Counted from the stretch's first letter, positions 7,737 through 17,020 are shown. The stretch: DNA of 40,116 nucleotides from UBA6065 sp038063975 (GCA_038063975.1 JBBTTY010000010.1:1-40116), one strand, 5' to 3'. Translations and numbers: made by a program. The notes: generated from the sequence alone by a model not told the origin.

Positions 7737-8657
7737 TTAATACTGTGCGAGAGCAGTATATTTATTCTCAAAAAATTTTGTTTTGTCACTGTAATATTGC
7801 CAATCCATGGCTTCATTCTTGAATATGATATGGGGAATGTTCCCATACCACGATGCGAATGATCCAAAACTTGAATCTGACCCGAGTATCACATCGGTTT
7901 GTGATAGAAGGAATAGATCCATAACAGCATTTTCTTTTGAAATGTATATATTCAGGTCTTTATAAAGTGTTTCATTGATTGAACCATCTGATGTTATGAG
8001 AAAAAGTGTTTTATTTATATCGAGTGACTGTTCACGAATATATTCATTAATAATAGTGCGTACACGATCTTGGCCCACAAAGAATTTTCCACTTTTGAAA
8101 ATTTTATAATCTGCCTGGCGAATATGTATACCAATGATCTTTTCATAATTGGTACGTAGGGGAGTTATGATGGTATCAAGCCGTTTTTTTATTTTATAAT
8201 TAGGTGCGAATGCTGTATAAAGTTTATCACGAAATTTTTCAAGACCAGCAGGATTTCTAAAAAGCCAACCACATAAATAGAGTGTATTACAGTTAGCAAA
8301 ACGATCAACTAGAGGTAATATCGGTGAAAGATAAGTCGCTTTATTTAGAGTGTTTTCTGATGAGAATACACATCGTGAATTGATCACAGCGATAACTTTT
8401 GATTTAAAGGCGTATTTAGCACGACCCCATTGATTTATGATGTGTGATCTTCTTCTGGGGGTCTGAAAAAAAAGAGAAAAGAGTCTTGTTGTCAGACTCT
8501 CATTAGGTAGAAACTTAAAAAAAGAGTGATATTCAAAGAACGAAGGATTTTTTACAAGAACTTTTGCTTCAAGACCAAAAGCATATATACTCAAATAATT
8601 CCATAGTTGATTTGCAAGCTCTCCACCACCGTGTTTTAAAATGACTATTTTTTTCAT
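7737..8657 (-). CDS. GT11-like alpha-1,2-fucosyltransferase
   Basis: This 306-residue protein resembles GT11 enzymes, which move L-fucose (or a related 6-deoxyhexose) from a GDP-sugar onto galactose residues. It opens with GGGELANQLWNYLSIYAFG, matching the family's G-GN-LFQYA start. It carries IGIHIRQADY, a variant of the HxRRxDY donor-site motif with Gln-Ala in place of Arg-Gly. LITSDG and SDSSFGSFASWYGN complete the fold. It is more divergent than the second GT11 gene at 9679. It is probably co-transcribed with the methyltransferase that follows. Confidence 0.75.
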   Translation of the reverse strand: MKKIVILKHGGGELANQLWNYLSIYAFGLEAKVLVKNPSFFEYHSFFKFLPNESLTTRLFSLFFQTPRRRSHIINQWGRAKYAFKSKVIAVINSRCVFSSENTLNKATYLSPILPLVDRFANCNTLYLCGWLFRNPAGLEKFRDKLYTAFAPNYKIKKRLDTIITPLRTNYEKIIGIHIRQADYKIFKSGKFFVGQDRVRTIINEYIREQSLDINKTLFLITSDGSINETLYKDLNIYISKENAVMDLFLLSQTDVILGSDSSFGSFASWYGNIPHIIFKNEAMDWQYYSDKTKFFENKYTALAQY

Positions 8658-8833
8658 CTAATTTATCTAAAGATTTTTGTAATTCATATTATTTACGAAT
8701 AATATATCAGTAATGAAAAGTATCGAGTATCTTATAAAAATATTTTTTGCAGAAAAAATAGAATTTAGGCATTTTTTTGTTTATATATTGGACTAATTTT
8801 ATTTTTGACTTAAGTCTATAAATAGATCTTTGA

Positions 8834-9562
8834 TCAATTCTTCTGCCCCCCATATCTCTTTAATAATCTTTTTCTTTCTCTCATTAAAAATTTATCAGAA
8901 AGTAAGGTAGATTTAGAATTTTCCCAAACCCTGAAATTGGATAATACATGAGGCACATAAGATGTTTTTCCAATTTTGCTAATTTTAAGCCACAAATCAA
9001 GATCTGCCGCATATTCAAAACTTTCATCTATAAAACCGACTTTATCCAATATTTTTTTTATGAAAAAAGTTGAGGGTGAAAAGATAACATTTTTTATTTT
9101 CAATAAATCAACAAAAGAGGTCTCGGTTGAGTATTTCAGATCTTTTTTATCTTTAGAATAATAAAAGTAGCAATCTCCATGTACTAGAACAATAGAGCTA
9201 TCTTCTTGAAATCTTTTTAAAACTATATCAAAAACATTTGGTTCGTAAAAATCATCAGAAGCGATATAAGCCAAAATATCACCCTTAGCTTCTTTGAATC
9301 CTTTATTAAGTGCATCTACAGTCCCATTGTCTTTCTTTGACCACCATCTGAATTCTATACCCATACATTTTATTGGAAATTGATTTTTCTTCAATATTTG
9401 ATCGTATTTTTTTATTATTTCCACACTTTGATCTTTTGAACCACCGTCCGCTATTATATAGTCAATATAAAAGTTTCCTTTTTGAGAAAGAACGCTTAGA
9501 ATGGTTTCCTCCAAGAAAGGACCTTGATTGTATGAAGGGGTTACTATTGTAATTTTTTGCAT
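8834..9562 (-). CDS. Family 2 glycosyltransferase, likely frameshifted near its C-terminus
   Basis: This 242-residue GT2 protein has KITIVTPSYNQGPFLEETI, ADGGSKDQS, KDNGTVDALNKG, ASDD and AADLDLWLKI. It is paralogous to the gene at 3113-4015, which is about 60 residues longer. The reading frame ends soon after GGG GGG at the run of six (plus-strand C at 8846-8851). Dropping one G lets the frame continue for another 42 residues as a basic, aromatic tail (SIYRLKSKIKL, MPKFYFFCKKYFYKI) to TGA at 8709-8707. That gives about 284 residues, a normal length. The tail explains most of the gap at 8658-8833. Confidence 0.85.
   Translation of the reverse strand: MQKITIVTPSYNQGPFLEETILSVLSQKGNFYIDYIIADGGSKDQSVEIIKKYDQILKKNQFPIKCMGIEFRWWSKKDNGTVDALNKGFKEAKGDILAYIASDDFYEPNVFDIVLKRFQEDSSIVLVHGDCYFYYSKDKKDLKYSTETSFVDLLKIKNVIFSPSTFFIKKILDKVGFIDESFEYAADLDLWLKISKIGKTSYVPHVLSNFRVWENSKSTLLSDKFLMRERKRLLKRYGGQKN
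8846..8851 (-). other. Six-G homopolymer at a probable frameshift site
   Basis: Six consecutive G on the coding (minus) strand precede the early stop of the GT2 gene. One base fewer joins it to a sensible C-terminal extension ending at 8707. This may be slipped-strand variation or a sequencing/assembly error. Confidence 0.6.
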
Positions 9563-9590
9563 TATTTTTATATTATGCAGTTAGGTGTCG

Positions 9591-9623
9591 ATTATAGCAC
9601 CAAATTTTTTAAAGTGTTATAAT
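9591..9623. promoter_or_regulatory. Near-symmetrical divergent promoter region
   Basis: A minus-strand extended -10 (TGCTATAAT, plus positions 9591-9599) and a plus-strand TATAAT (9618-9623) face away from each other. They form an inverted repeat, ATTATAGCAC and GTGTTATAAT, with one mismatch. They would serve the GT2 gene (start 9562) and the fucosyltransferase operon (start 9679). The -35 region of one overlaps the -10 of the other, so firing may be mutually exclusive. Confidence 0.4.
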
Positions 9624-9678
9624 GAGCCTCTATTACAACGTAGTTTAGGTATTTTTTTGTAAAATTAGCCATCATAAA

Positions 9679-10581
9679 ATGTCGATAATCGTAAGAATTC
9701 AAGGTGGCACAGGGAATCAACTTTTTCAATACGCATTCGCTCGTGGGATTGCGAGTCGTCTCGGAGTTGATTATTTGATAGATAGAAAAGTTTGCGATAA
9801 CGCTTTGTGGGATCCACACAAAATACATAGAAAATATTCTTTAGATTTATTTAACACAAAAATAAAATTTGCCGAGGATAATGATATGTGTGGTTTTATA
9901 TGGCTTAGAAAACATCATAGATTATTTGACAGCTTCCATAGATTAATTAGAGGTAGAAGATTGTTTCTACCTTTCTATTACAAAGAACAAACATTTGCGT
10001 ATAATCCAAATGTGTTAAAAAGGAAAGACAATACGTATTATGATGGTTATTGGCAAACCGAAAAATATTTCAAACATATAGAAGACGAAATCAGAACCGA
10101 AATCACATCCCAAAAACCTCTTTCATTACAAAATAAAGCAATTCTTGAAGAAATTAAAAAAGTAAATGCTGTCTCACTTCATGTGAGGCGAGGAGATTAT
10201 GTTACCGATCCAGTGGCAGTTGTTCATCATGGGGTTTGCTCTCCTGAATATTATAAAAAGGCAATTGCATATATAGAAAAAAATGTTTCTAATCCACATT
10301 TCTTTATATTTTCTGACGATTTTCAGTGGTCGGTCGAAAATTTCAAATCACTCAAACACCCGATTGTATGTGTACGAGGAAATGAAGCAAGCGACTATGA
10401 AGATCTCGCTTTAATAAGAGAGTGTAAACACCACATAATATCAAATTCCAGTTTTGGTTGGTGGGGTGCATGGCTTAATCCCAGTAAGAACAAAATAGTT
10501 ATAGGACCAAAAAAATGGTTCAAAGGTCTTGATAAGGTGGATATAAGTGATATATTTCCAAGTAATTGGATAAAATTTTAG
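9679..10581 (+). CDS. Alpha-1,2-fucosyltransferase, GT11 family
   Basis: A 300-residue classic GT11 protein. It begins IIVRIQGGTGNQLFQYAFARGIA. It has the donor-binding motif SLHVRRGDYV near residue 168, then the CSPEYYKKAI block, FFIFSDD, and the C-terminal HHIISNSSFGWWGAWLN. The family transfers L-fucose from GDP-fucose to a beta-galactoside. It heads the long plus-strand operon. GDP-mannose dehydratase (24919-26016) and a fucose-synthase-like SDR (18722-19663) could supply the GDP-6-deoxyhexose donor. The next gene's start lies 5 bases after its stop. Confidence 0.92.
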   Translation: MSIIVRIQGGTGNQLFQYAFARGIASRLGVDYLIDRKVCDNALWDPHKIHRKYSLDLFNTKIKFAEDNDMCGFIWLRKHHRLFDSFHRLIRGRRLFLPFYYKEQTFAYNPNVLKRKDNTYYDGYWQTEKYFKHIEDEIRTEITSQKPLSLQNKAILEEIKKVNAVSLHVRRGDYVTDPVAVVHHGVCSPEYYKKAIAYIEKNVSNPHFFIFSDDFQWSVENFKSLKHPIVCVRGNEASDYEDLALIRECKHHIISNSSFGWWGAWLNPSKNKIVIGPKKWFKGLDKVDISDIFPSNWIKF

Positions 10582-10586
10582 AAATT

Positions 10587-12344
10587 ATGTGTGGAATAAT
10601 CGTTATTACTGGAAAGAATATTGATAAAATAGAAGATACTGAAATAGGTATTATGCTCTCATGTCTCTCATTACGTGGTCCTGACGAGCGTAATTTTGCT
10701 AGATTTAATGAGTCAATACTCGGACAAACCCGTCTCTCTATTGTTGATATAAAAGAAGGCCATCAACCAATGCGTGATAATGCAGGGGCATTTACTATTG
10801 TTTTTAATGGAGAAATATATGGATATAAGGATTTGCGTGATGATCTTATTAAAAAAGGACATAAATTTAGTACGAATTCCGATACAGAAGTTATTCTCAA
10901 GTCTTATATGGAATATGGAAAGGATTGTATGCGACATATTGATGGTATGTTCGCCTTTGCTCTTTGGAATGATGAAAAAAAAGAACTTTTCGTAGCACGT
11001 GACAGATTTGGTAAGAAACCTTTTTATTACACTTTTATTGATGAAGTTTTTTTTGCTACGTCGGAAATAAAAGCTCTTTTTGCCACTGGTCGCATAAAAG
11101 GTCAAATTGATTGTGATGCGCTTGACGACTATCTACGTCTCACCTATGTTCCGCCAAATAAAACGATATACAAAAATATAAAAACTTTACTTCCAGCTCA
11201 TGCGGGAATAATTAAAGATGGAAAAATAGAAATATGGAAATATTGGGAATTAAAAAAACAAGAACTTGATATTTCATATGAAGAAGCAAAAATCAAAATA
11301 AAAAGTCTTTTTGATGAGGCGGTAAAAAAACGAATGATTGCTGATGTGGAAATTGGATCTCTATTATCCGGTGGTGTTGATTCGACCATAGTTACCCTCT
11401 ATGCTCAAAAATATTCAAAAACTCCGATAAAGACATTTTCAGTTGGGTATGAAGGTATCAAAAACGAACTGCCATTTGCTTTCGAAGCGTCTAAAAAAAT
11501 TGGTACTGATCATTATACTCTCGATATAAAATCAAATTTGATAGACGAGCTTAAAAAAATAATTGAATACATGGATGAACCACATGCTGATTCATCAAAT
11601 TTTCCTCAACATATGATATCCGAGTTGGCATCTTCAAAAGTAAAAGTGGTTCTTTCTGGCGATGGCGCTGACGAACTATTTATGGGTTATGGTTGGTATC
11701 AAAAATATTGGCATACGCCACGTTGGAAAATATCGAGACTTTTTAGTAATTCTTTTAAAGCTCAACAAAAGGAAATAACCGTATTTGATAAAAATAAAAG
11801 ACAAAAACTATTAAAAGAAAAAACATTAGAAAATGAAGCTTTTGAAAATGAGGTTGTAAAAAATATTTCTAATCCTATAGAAAAAATAAACGCTTTTGAC
11901 CTATGTGTATATTTATCTGGTCAACTTCTCACAAAAATAGACAGAACCAGCATGATGCATTCCTTGGAGATTAGATCACCTTTTCTCGATACAGCTCTCG
12001 CAGAATTTGTTTATAATCTCCCCATAGAATTCAAACTTTCTAAAACAAAAAATAAAATTATTCTCAAAGATATCTTGGCTGAGACCTTCTCAAAAGAATT
12101 TGTTTATAGAAGAAAACAAGGTTTTGGGGCACCTATAGAAAAATGGCTCCAAGATGAAAAAATGAAAGTATTTGTTAAAACTATTTTAGAAAGTGAAAAC
12201 AATATGTATCGTTTTATAGACAAAAACCAAACAATAAAAATTTTAAACGATTTTTATTCAAAAAAAATCCGTGATGCGCGGAAAGTTTGGTCACTTCTCT
12301 GTCTAGCTCTCTGGTTTAATGCTCATGGAAAATATCATGAATAA
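10587..12344 (+). CDS. asnB: Asparagine synthase (glutamine-hydrolysing)
   Basis: A 585-residue AsnB-type enzyme. The start was set at 10587 rather than the longer frame at 10566 because the mature protein must begin MCGI: Cys2 is the glutaminase nucleophile. The N-terminal class II amidotransferase domain shows RGPDERN, FNGEIYGY and ARDRFGKKPFYY. The synthase domain has the SGGVDST PP-loop near residue 260 and the LSGDGADELFMGY block. Within polysaccharide operons such enzymes often amidate uronic acids or other glycan carboxylates, though free asparagine synthesis is equally possible. It overlaps the next gene by 8 bases. Confidence 0.93.
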   Translation: MCGIIVITGKNIDKIEDTEIGIMLSCLSLRGPDERNFARFNESILGQTRLSIVDIKEGHQPMRDNAGAFTIVFNGEIYGYKDLRDDLIKKGHKFSTNSDTEVILKSYMEYGKDCMRHIDGMFAFALWNDEKKELFVARDRFGKKPFYYTFIDEVFFATSEIKALFATGRIKGQIDCDALDDYLRLTYVPPNKTIYKNIKTLLPAHAGIIKDGKIEIWKYWELKKQELDISYEEAKIKIKSLFDEAVKKRMIADVEIGSLLSGGVDSTIVTLYAQKYSKTPIKTFSVGYEGIKNELPFAFEASKKIGTDHYTLDIKSNLIDELKKIIEYMDEPHADSSNFPQHMISELASSKVKVVLSGDGADELFMGYGWYQKYWHTPRWKISRLFSNSFKAQQKEITVFDKNKRQKLLKEKTLENEAFENEVVKNISNPIEKINAFDLCVYLSGQLLTKIDRTSMMHSLEIRSPFLDTALAEFVYNLPIEFKLSKTKNKIILKDILAETFSKEFVYRRKQGFGAPIEKWLQDEKMKVFVKTILESENNMYRFIDKNQTIKILNDFYSKKIRDARKVWSLLCLALWFNAHGKYHE

Positions 12345-13509
12345 ATTAGTAGAAATATATTGGGTACTAAAAAATAAAATAACCAATAAGATATGGGGAG
12401 TCGTAAATGTACCGGTATTAAATAAGAAAAAAGGTGATGTTCTCATTTCTTACATAACGGCACCGTTTACGCTTTTTCCATGGGAAAAAAAGACTGACCC
12501 ACATAGTAATTATTGGGAATGCAGAAAAATCGCTCGTTTATTTTCAATCCGTGGTTATTCGGTTGATTGTATAAATGCTGGTGAGCATAGATTTATCCCG
12601 CATAAAAATTATATTGTTTGTGTGGATATTCAACAGGATTTAGAACGTCTCTCGAAATATTTACCCGCTTCATGTAAAAAAGTAATCCATATAGATAATC
12701 CTTATTCCATCTATTACAATAAACAAGAAAGTGAACGTTTAAAGAAACTTCAAGAGCGACGAGGTGCAATATTGAATCCTAAAAGGCAGATAAAACTTTC
12801 ACAAAGCGTTGCTAGAGCTGATTTTTTGGAAGGTTTTGGCAACAAAACTGTTCATAATTCATACAGAGAATTTGGAAAGCCAATATTTCCAATTCCTATT
12901 TCTGTGTCCGAAAAATTTAATTTTCCTGAAAATAAAAATTTTGAGAAGGCGAGAAAACACTTTCTATATTTTGGCGGTGGCGGGGCAGTGTTAAAAGGCC
13001 TGGATTTAGCTGTAGAAGCTTTTGCCCGACTTCCTGATCTTTATCTACATATTGTTGGTCCAGCGCCTTTTGAAAGTGACTTTACGAAAGAATATGAAAA
13101 AGAATTAAAACTCCAAAATATAATTTGTTATGGTAGACCAAAAATAAACGATAATGGTCATATAAATATAGGTGGTAAACCCTTTATGGAGGTAATGAAT
13201 ATGTGCGCGGCTGTTATTTATCCGTCAGCCGCCGAAGGTACTTCTGGTGCGGTAATTCAGGCCATACACGCTGGATTGATACCTATTGTCACCCCAGAAA
13301 CAGGAATTGACCCACAAATAGGTGGAATAATTCTACATAATCCAACTGTGGAGTCTGTTATGAAGACCGTTAAAGATTTCTCTAAGATGCCAGGATCGAT
13401 GTTGAAAAAATATGCTCATGATGCATGGTCGTATGTAAATCAACACCATACAAAAGAAACATTCAGTAATGCATACGCTAAATTCATAGATAATATATTA
13501 AAACTATGA
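12337..13509 (+). CDS. GT4-like glycosyltransferase
   Basis: This 390-residue GT-B fold protein has a C-terminal glycosyl transferases group 1 domain with FLYFGGGGAVLKGLDLAVEA (loop after the first strand), LYLHIVGP, the loop with YPSAAEGTSGAVIQAI, and GLIPIVTPETG. The N-terminal acceptor domain is poorly conserved, as usual. The start used is the ATG at 12337, overlapping the asnB stop; ATG 12319 in the same frame is an alternative that adds six residues. The TGA stop shares its bases with the next ATG, showing translational coupling and ordinary TGA use. Confidence 0.85.
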   Translation: MNKLVEIYWVLKNKITNKIWGVVNVPVLNKKKGDVLISYITAPFTLFPWEKKTDPHSNYWECRKIARLFSIRGYSVDCINAGEHRFIPHKNYIVCVDIQQDLERLSKYLPASCKKVIHIDNPYSIYYNKQESERLKKLQERRGAILNPKRQIKLSQSVARADFLEGFGNKTVHNSYREFGKPIFPIPISVSEKFNFPENKNFEKARKHFLYFGGGGAVLKGLDLAVEAFARLPDLYLHIVGPAPFESDFTKEYEKELKLQNIICYGRPKINDNGHINIGGKPFMEVMNMCAAVIYPSAAEGTSGAVIQAIHAGLIPIVTPETGIDPQIGGIILHNPTVESVMKTVKDFSKMPGSMLKKYAHDAWSYVNQHHTKETFSNAYAKFIDNILKL

Positions 13510-14345
13510 CTAAACCCCTCATAAGTGTCATTATTCCTGTTCATAATTGCGAGAAAACAATCGCTATAGCTATAGATTCTATTCTCAACCAAACTTACAA
13601 AAATCTTGAAGTTATTGTAGTGGATGATGGTAGTACTGATGGTACGAGGGCAATAGTGGAACAAATAGTGAAAAAAAATCAAAATATAAAACTTATTACA
13701 GGTTCAGATGATCCATATCGCTTCGACATTAAACTCAATCGCAACGTGAACGCCGGCTATTCTGCTCGTAATACAGGCTTTAAACACGCTCTAGGAGAAT
13801 ACATAACATTCCAGGATGCAGATGACGCTTCTTTTCTCAATCGGATAGAGGTTCAATATGATCTTCTTAAAAAATACAGTTCAACTCATGTCACTTTGGA
13901 TTGGATTCGGTTTAATGAAAAATATCTCGGGAAAAAATTAGATGTATCACAATATTTGCAGAACCTTGAAATGACGGGCCCAGATGAACTCTATAAAATG
14001 TCTCAAAGATCAAAAGGATTTGTCGCCAAAATTTCAAAAACTTTGAACATTGCAATACCTTTCCATATAAAAAGAAAGAAATTTATAAATAAACTATTTT
14101 TCGGCTCGTTGGAAAATTATCCCGGTACAGGAAACTCTCCTCTTTTCAAATGCGAGGTCTTGGAAAAAGTAAAATTCAGAAAACTGGCCGATCGTGTGTG
14201 GCCTTCATTTATGGGTCGAGGTGCCGATAAAGATTTTAATTTTCAAATTGCAGAGACTTTCAAAAATAGTCATGTATTTTTTATTCCTCTCTACATGTGG
14301 CGGGTAAAGAACAAAAATTCACGTTACCTAAATGGAATAGAATAG
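13506..14345 (+). CDS. Family 2 glycosyltransferase
   Basis: A 279-residue GT2 enzyme starting KPLISVIIPVHNCEKTI, with VIVVDDGSTDGT near residues 37-48 and the metal-binding QDADDAS near 99-105. The middle contains GYSARNTGF, the acceptor-loop motif. The C-terminal third (GTGNSPLFKCEVL, GRGADKDFNFQ) is typical of GT2 proteins acting in capsule and LPS assembly. Its ATG overlaps the previous stop by four bases. The transketolase subunit starts 20 bases later. Confidence 0.87.
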   Translation: MTKPLISVIIPVHNCEKTIAIAIDSILNQTYKNLEVIVVDDGSTDGTRAIVEQIVKKNQNIKLITGSDDPYRFDIKLNRNVNAGYSARNTGFKHALGEYITFQDADDASFLNRIEVQYDLLKKYSSTHVTLDWIRFNEKYLGKKLDVSQYLQNLEMTGPDELYKMSQRSKGFVAKISKTLNIAIPFHIKRKKFINKLFFGSLENYPGTGNSPLFKCEVLEKVKFRKLADRVWPSFMGRGADKDFNFQIAETFKNSHVFFIPLYMWRVKNKNSRYLNGIE

Positions 14346-14365
14346 TTTATAATGCAGACTACTTT

Positions 14366-15118
14366 ATGAAACATTTGAAGAGAAAAATTTTAGAAATGGC
14401 AGTAAAAGCCGGAGAAGGCCATATACCAAGCGCCTTTTCCGTCCTCGATATACTCTGGGTTCTATATGATAGGGTGCTTGATACAAGACCGCATACTAAA
14501 GGTAATGACCATTTTATATTGAGCAAAGGTCATTCATCAATGGGTTTATATATAGTTCTCGCCGAAAAAGGTTTCATACAAAAAGATATCCTTGAAACTC
14601 TCGGTAAATTTGAAAGTATTTTAGGTGGACATCCAGATAGAACGAAAATGTCGGATATAGAAGCATCAACTGGATCTTTGGGACATGGTCTCCCCATGGC
14701 AGTTGGACTGGCGCTTGGTATGCGTATAAAAAAGGAAATAGGACGAGTCTATACGATAATCGGTGACGGTGAATGTAATGAGGGTACAATTTGGGAATCG
14801 GCACTCTTGGCATCGCATCACAGACTCAATAATCTTTATTGTATTGTTGATTACAATCACTCTGGTGACAGAGCTTTATCACTCGGTGATTTACGAGCAA
14901 AATTTGAATCTTTTGGTTGGGATTCAGTATCAATTGATGGACATAATCATGATGAAATATATAAAATTCTCACTAAAAAAAGTGATGTCAAACCAATGGC
15001 TATAATAGCAAACACTGTAAAAGGTAAAGGTTTAAAAGTAATGGAAAATAATCATGAATGGCATCACAAAACACCAAAATACGAAGAATTAATGGCTTTT
15101 ATGGAAGAACTAAAATAA
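14366..15118 (+). CDS. Transketolase, N-terminal (TPP-binding) subunit
   Basis: This 250-residue protein corresponds to the pyrimidine-independent, pyrophosphate-binding half of transketolase. It has GEGHIPSAFS, SKGHSSMGLY, STGSLGHGLPMAVG, and the TPP motif GDGECNEGTIWE followed by the N of VDYNHS. The longest frame begins at 14297 inside the previous gene; the ATG at 14366 fits the family's start (KxLKRxILEMA) and clears the overlap. With the next gene it forms a two-subunit transketolase. Its place among glycosyltransferases and sugar SDRs suggests either supply of sugar phosphates or a two-carbon ketol transfer to a nucleotide sugar; the second is inference only. Confidence 0.92.
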   Translation: MKHLKRKILEMAVKAGEGHIPSAFSVLDILWVLYDRVLDTRPHTKGNDHFILSKGHSSMGLYIVLAEKGFIQKDILETLGKFESILGGHPDRTKMSDIEASTGSLGHGLPMAVGLALGMRIKKEIGRVYTIIGDGECNEGTIWESALLASHHRLNNLYCIVDYNHSGDRALSLGDLRAKFESFGWDSVSIDGHNHDEIYKILTKKSDVKPMAIIANTVKGKGLKVMENNHEWHHKTPKYEELMAFMEELK

Positions 15119-15119
15119 T

Positions 15120-16001
15120 ATGCGTAAACAGTTTGTAAAAACAATCGAAGAAATTCTCAGTAAAGACAACAGGCTTGTTGTACTTTTAGGTGATATTGGT
15201 ATATTTGGTTTTAATAATTCTTTTAAAAATTATCCGTCACGTGTTTATAATATAGGAATATTGGAACAATCTACTATAGGTGTAGCTGCGGGACTTTCCA
15301 TGAATGGTCTCGTGCCGGTTGTTCATACAATTGCTCCTTTTATTGTTGAACGTGGGTTTGAACAAATTAAAGATGACTTTGGTTATCAAAAACTCGGTGG
15401 TAATTTCGTGTCTGTAGGAGCATCCTATGATTATGCAGCTCTCGGATGTACCCATCATTGTCCAGCCGATGTGGGGGTTTTGAAAAACATACCCGGAGTT
15501 GAAATAATTGTACCTGGAACAGCTTCTGAGTTTGATCGTCTTTTCAAATCTTCTTATGCGGATGGAAAGCCAACTTATTTTCGATTGAGTGAAAAAAGTA
15601 ATACTCAAAGCTATGATGTTGAATTCGGTAAAGCTTTCATAATAAAAAAAGGCTCAAAAGCTACAGTTATTGCTGTTGGCCCAATGCTCGATATGGTAAA
15701 AGAGGCCTGCAAAGATCTCGATGTCACCATTCTCTATTACACCACTCTCGCACCATTTGACGAAGGGACACTTGCGAATGCGATCTCCGGTAAGACTATT
15801 TTCGTCTGCGAGCCTTTTTATGAAGGCACACTTTCTTTTGATGTGTCAAAAGCTCTTTCAAAAATGAGTATTATGCCACGAATGGTATATATTGGTGTAC
15901 CTAGAGAGTTTATTCATTATTACGGTAAATCTGAAGATATAGATAAACATTTGAAATTAAGGACAGAAGATATCAGAGAGAGAATAGTAAACAATATATA
16001 A
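15120..16001 (+). CDS. Transketolase, C-terminal subunit
   Basis: The 293-residue partner of the preceding gene contains the pyrimidine-binding domain with NIGILEQSTIGVAAGLS, where the Glu is the residue that protonates the TPP aminopyrimidine. Next come the GCTHHCPADVGVLKNIPG loop and the transketolase C-domain (KATVIAVGPMLDMV). It is separated from the N-subunit by one base and followed after one base by an SDR gene, so stoichiometric expression is likely. Confidence 0.92.
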   Translation: MRKQFVKTIEEILSKDNRLVVLLGDIGIFGFNNSFKNYPSRVYNIGILEQSTIGVAAGLSMNGLVPVVHTIAPFIVERGFEQIKDDFGYQKLGGNFVSVGASYDYAALGCTHHCPADVGVLKNIPGVEIIVPGTASEFDRLFKSSYADGKPTYFRLSEKSNTQSYDVEFGKAFIIKKGSKATVIAVGPMLDMVKEACKDLDVTILYYTTLAPFDEGTLANAISGKTIFVCEPFYEGTLSFDVSKALSKMSIMPRMVYIGVPREFIHYYGKSEDIDKHLKLRTEDIRERIVNNI

Positions 16002-16002
16002 A

Positions 16003-17019
16003 ATGCATAAATTAGCCAAATTCATATACGATGATGTTGAAAAAGTAGTGAATAAAATTGATTTTTCAAAGCTCAATAAGAAAACAGTAATGATTACCGG
16101 TGCGACCGGACTCCTAGGAACATATATGGTAGCGAGTCTAAAACGAGCAAGCGATGAAAAAAAATTCTCTGTGAAAATTGTCGCTTTGGGGCGAAATAAA
16201 CCAGAAGAATATTGGAAAGATCTTTTACCGAAAGGATCAAAATTTATTGAAGGCGACATTACCGACTATAAATTTCTCGAAAATTTGCCCCAAACTGATT
16301 ACATAATTCACGCAGCCGGCTATGGCCAGCCGGGAAAATTTTTAATCGATCCAATCAAAACATTGAAACTTAATACTTTTTCCACGTTTATTATTTTTGA
16401 AAAACTGCGGAAGGGAGGAAAATTTCTATTTATATCAACGAGCGAAATTTATAGCGGTTCAACGTCTCTTCCTTACAAAGAAAATTCAATTGGTATAACC
16501 AACACAACACACAAGAGGGCTTGTTATATTGAAGGTAAGCGCACGGGGGAGGCCATTTCTATGGCATATCGAAGTAAAGGTGTTGATGTTTTTGTTGCCA
16601 GAGTAAGTCTCATATATGGACCTGGTATAAAGAAAGGTGATCAGCGCGTTCTGAATTCGTTTATAGAGAAGGGGCTTAAAGGTGAAATTTCTCTTCTAGA
16701 TAGCGGTGAAGCCAAGCGCACATATTGTTATGTGAATGATGGGATTGAAATGTTGTGGAATATATTATTGGAAGGTCATGACTCCGTATACAATGTCGGC
16801 GGCGAGTCAAAAGTAACCATTGCCGAGCTTGCTCAAAAAATTGGAAAATATTTGGCGGTACCAGTAAAAATTCCCCAAAATGATCATTCGGTTTCAGGTG
16901 CACCGGAAGATGTTTGGCTCGATCTCACTAAAATAAAAAAAGAGTTTAAAAAAACTAATTTCGTTTCACTTGATGAAGGTCTATCAAAGACCATAGAATG
17001 GGTTAAACAGCAAATATAA
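16003..17019 (+). CDS. NAD-dependent epimerase/dehydratase (extended SDR)
   Basis: This is a 338-residue nucleotide-sugar SDR. The Rossmann motif is MITGATGLLGTYM near residues 29-41, DxxD-like GDITDY follows, and IHAAGYGQPG is the loop before the active site. Ser-Thr at ISTSEIYSG and YIEGK give the S/T-Y-K catalytic set. The C-terminal part has YCYVNDGIEM and YNVGGES, typical of UDP-glucuronate decarboxylase or dTDP-glucose dehydratase relatives. The exact substrate is not readable. Its coupling to the transketolase pair suggests they act on the same sugar. Confidence 0.85.
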   Translation: MHKLAKFIYDDVEKVVNKIDFSKLNKKTVMITGATGLLGTYMVASLKRASDEKKFSVKIVALGRNKPEEYWKDLLPKGSKFIEGDITDYKFLENLPQTDYIIHAAGYGQPGKFLIDPIKTLKLNTFSTFIIFEKLRKGGKFLFISTSEIYSGSTSLPYKENSIGITNTTHKRACYIEGKRTGEAISMAYRSKGVDVFVARVSLIYGPGIKKGDQRVLNSFIEKGLKGEISLLDSGEAKRTYCYVNDGIEMLWNILLEGHDSVYNVGGESKVTIAELAQKIGKYLAVPVKIPQNDHSVSGAPEDVWLDLTKIKKEFKKTNFVSLDEGLSKTIEWVKQQI

Positions 17020-17020
17020 A

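Noticed and set aside
7715..7867. N-terminal extension of the methyltransferase reading frame by 51 residues
   Set aside because: It would overlap the upstream fucosyltransferase by 131 bases and adds no family-like sequence; the Met at 7714 gives normal operon spacing.
12337..14345. Alternative genetic code with TGA read as glycine
   Set aside because: TGA ends the GT4 gene at 13507-13509 in a normal four-base stop/start overlap, and the clear housekeeping genes read without internal TGA.
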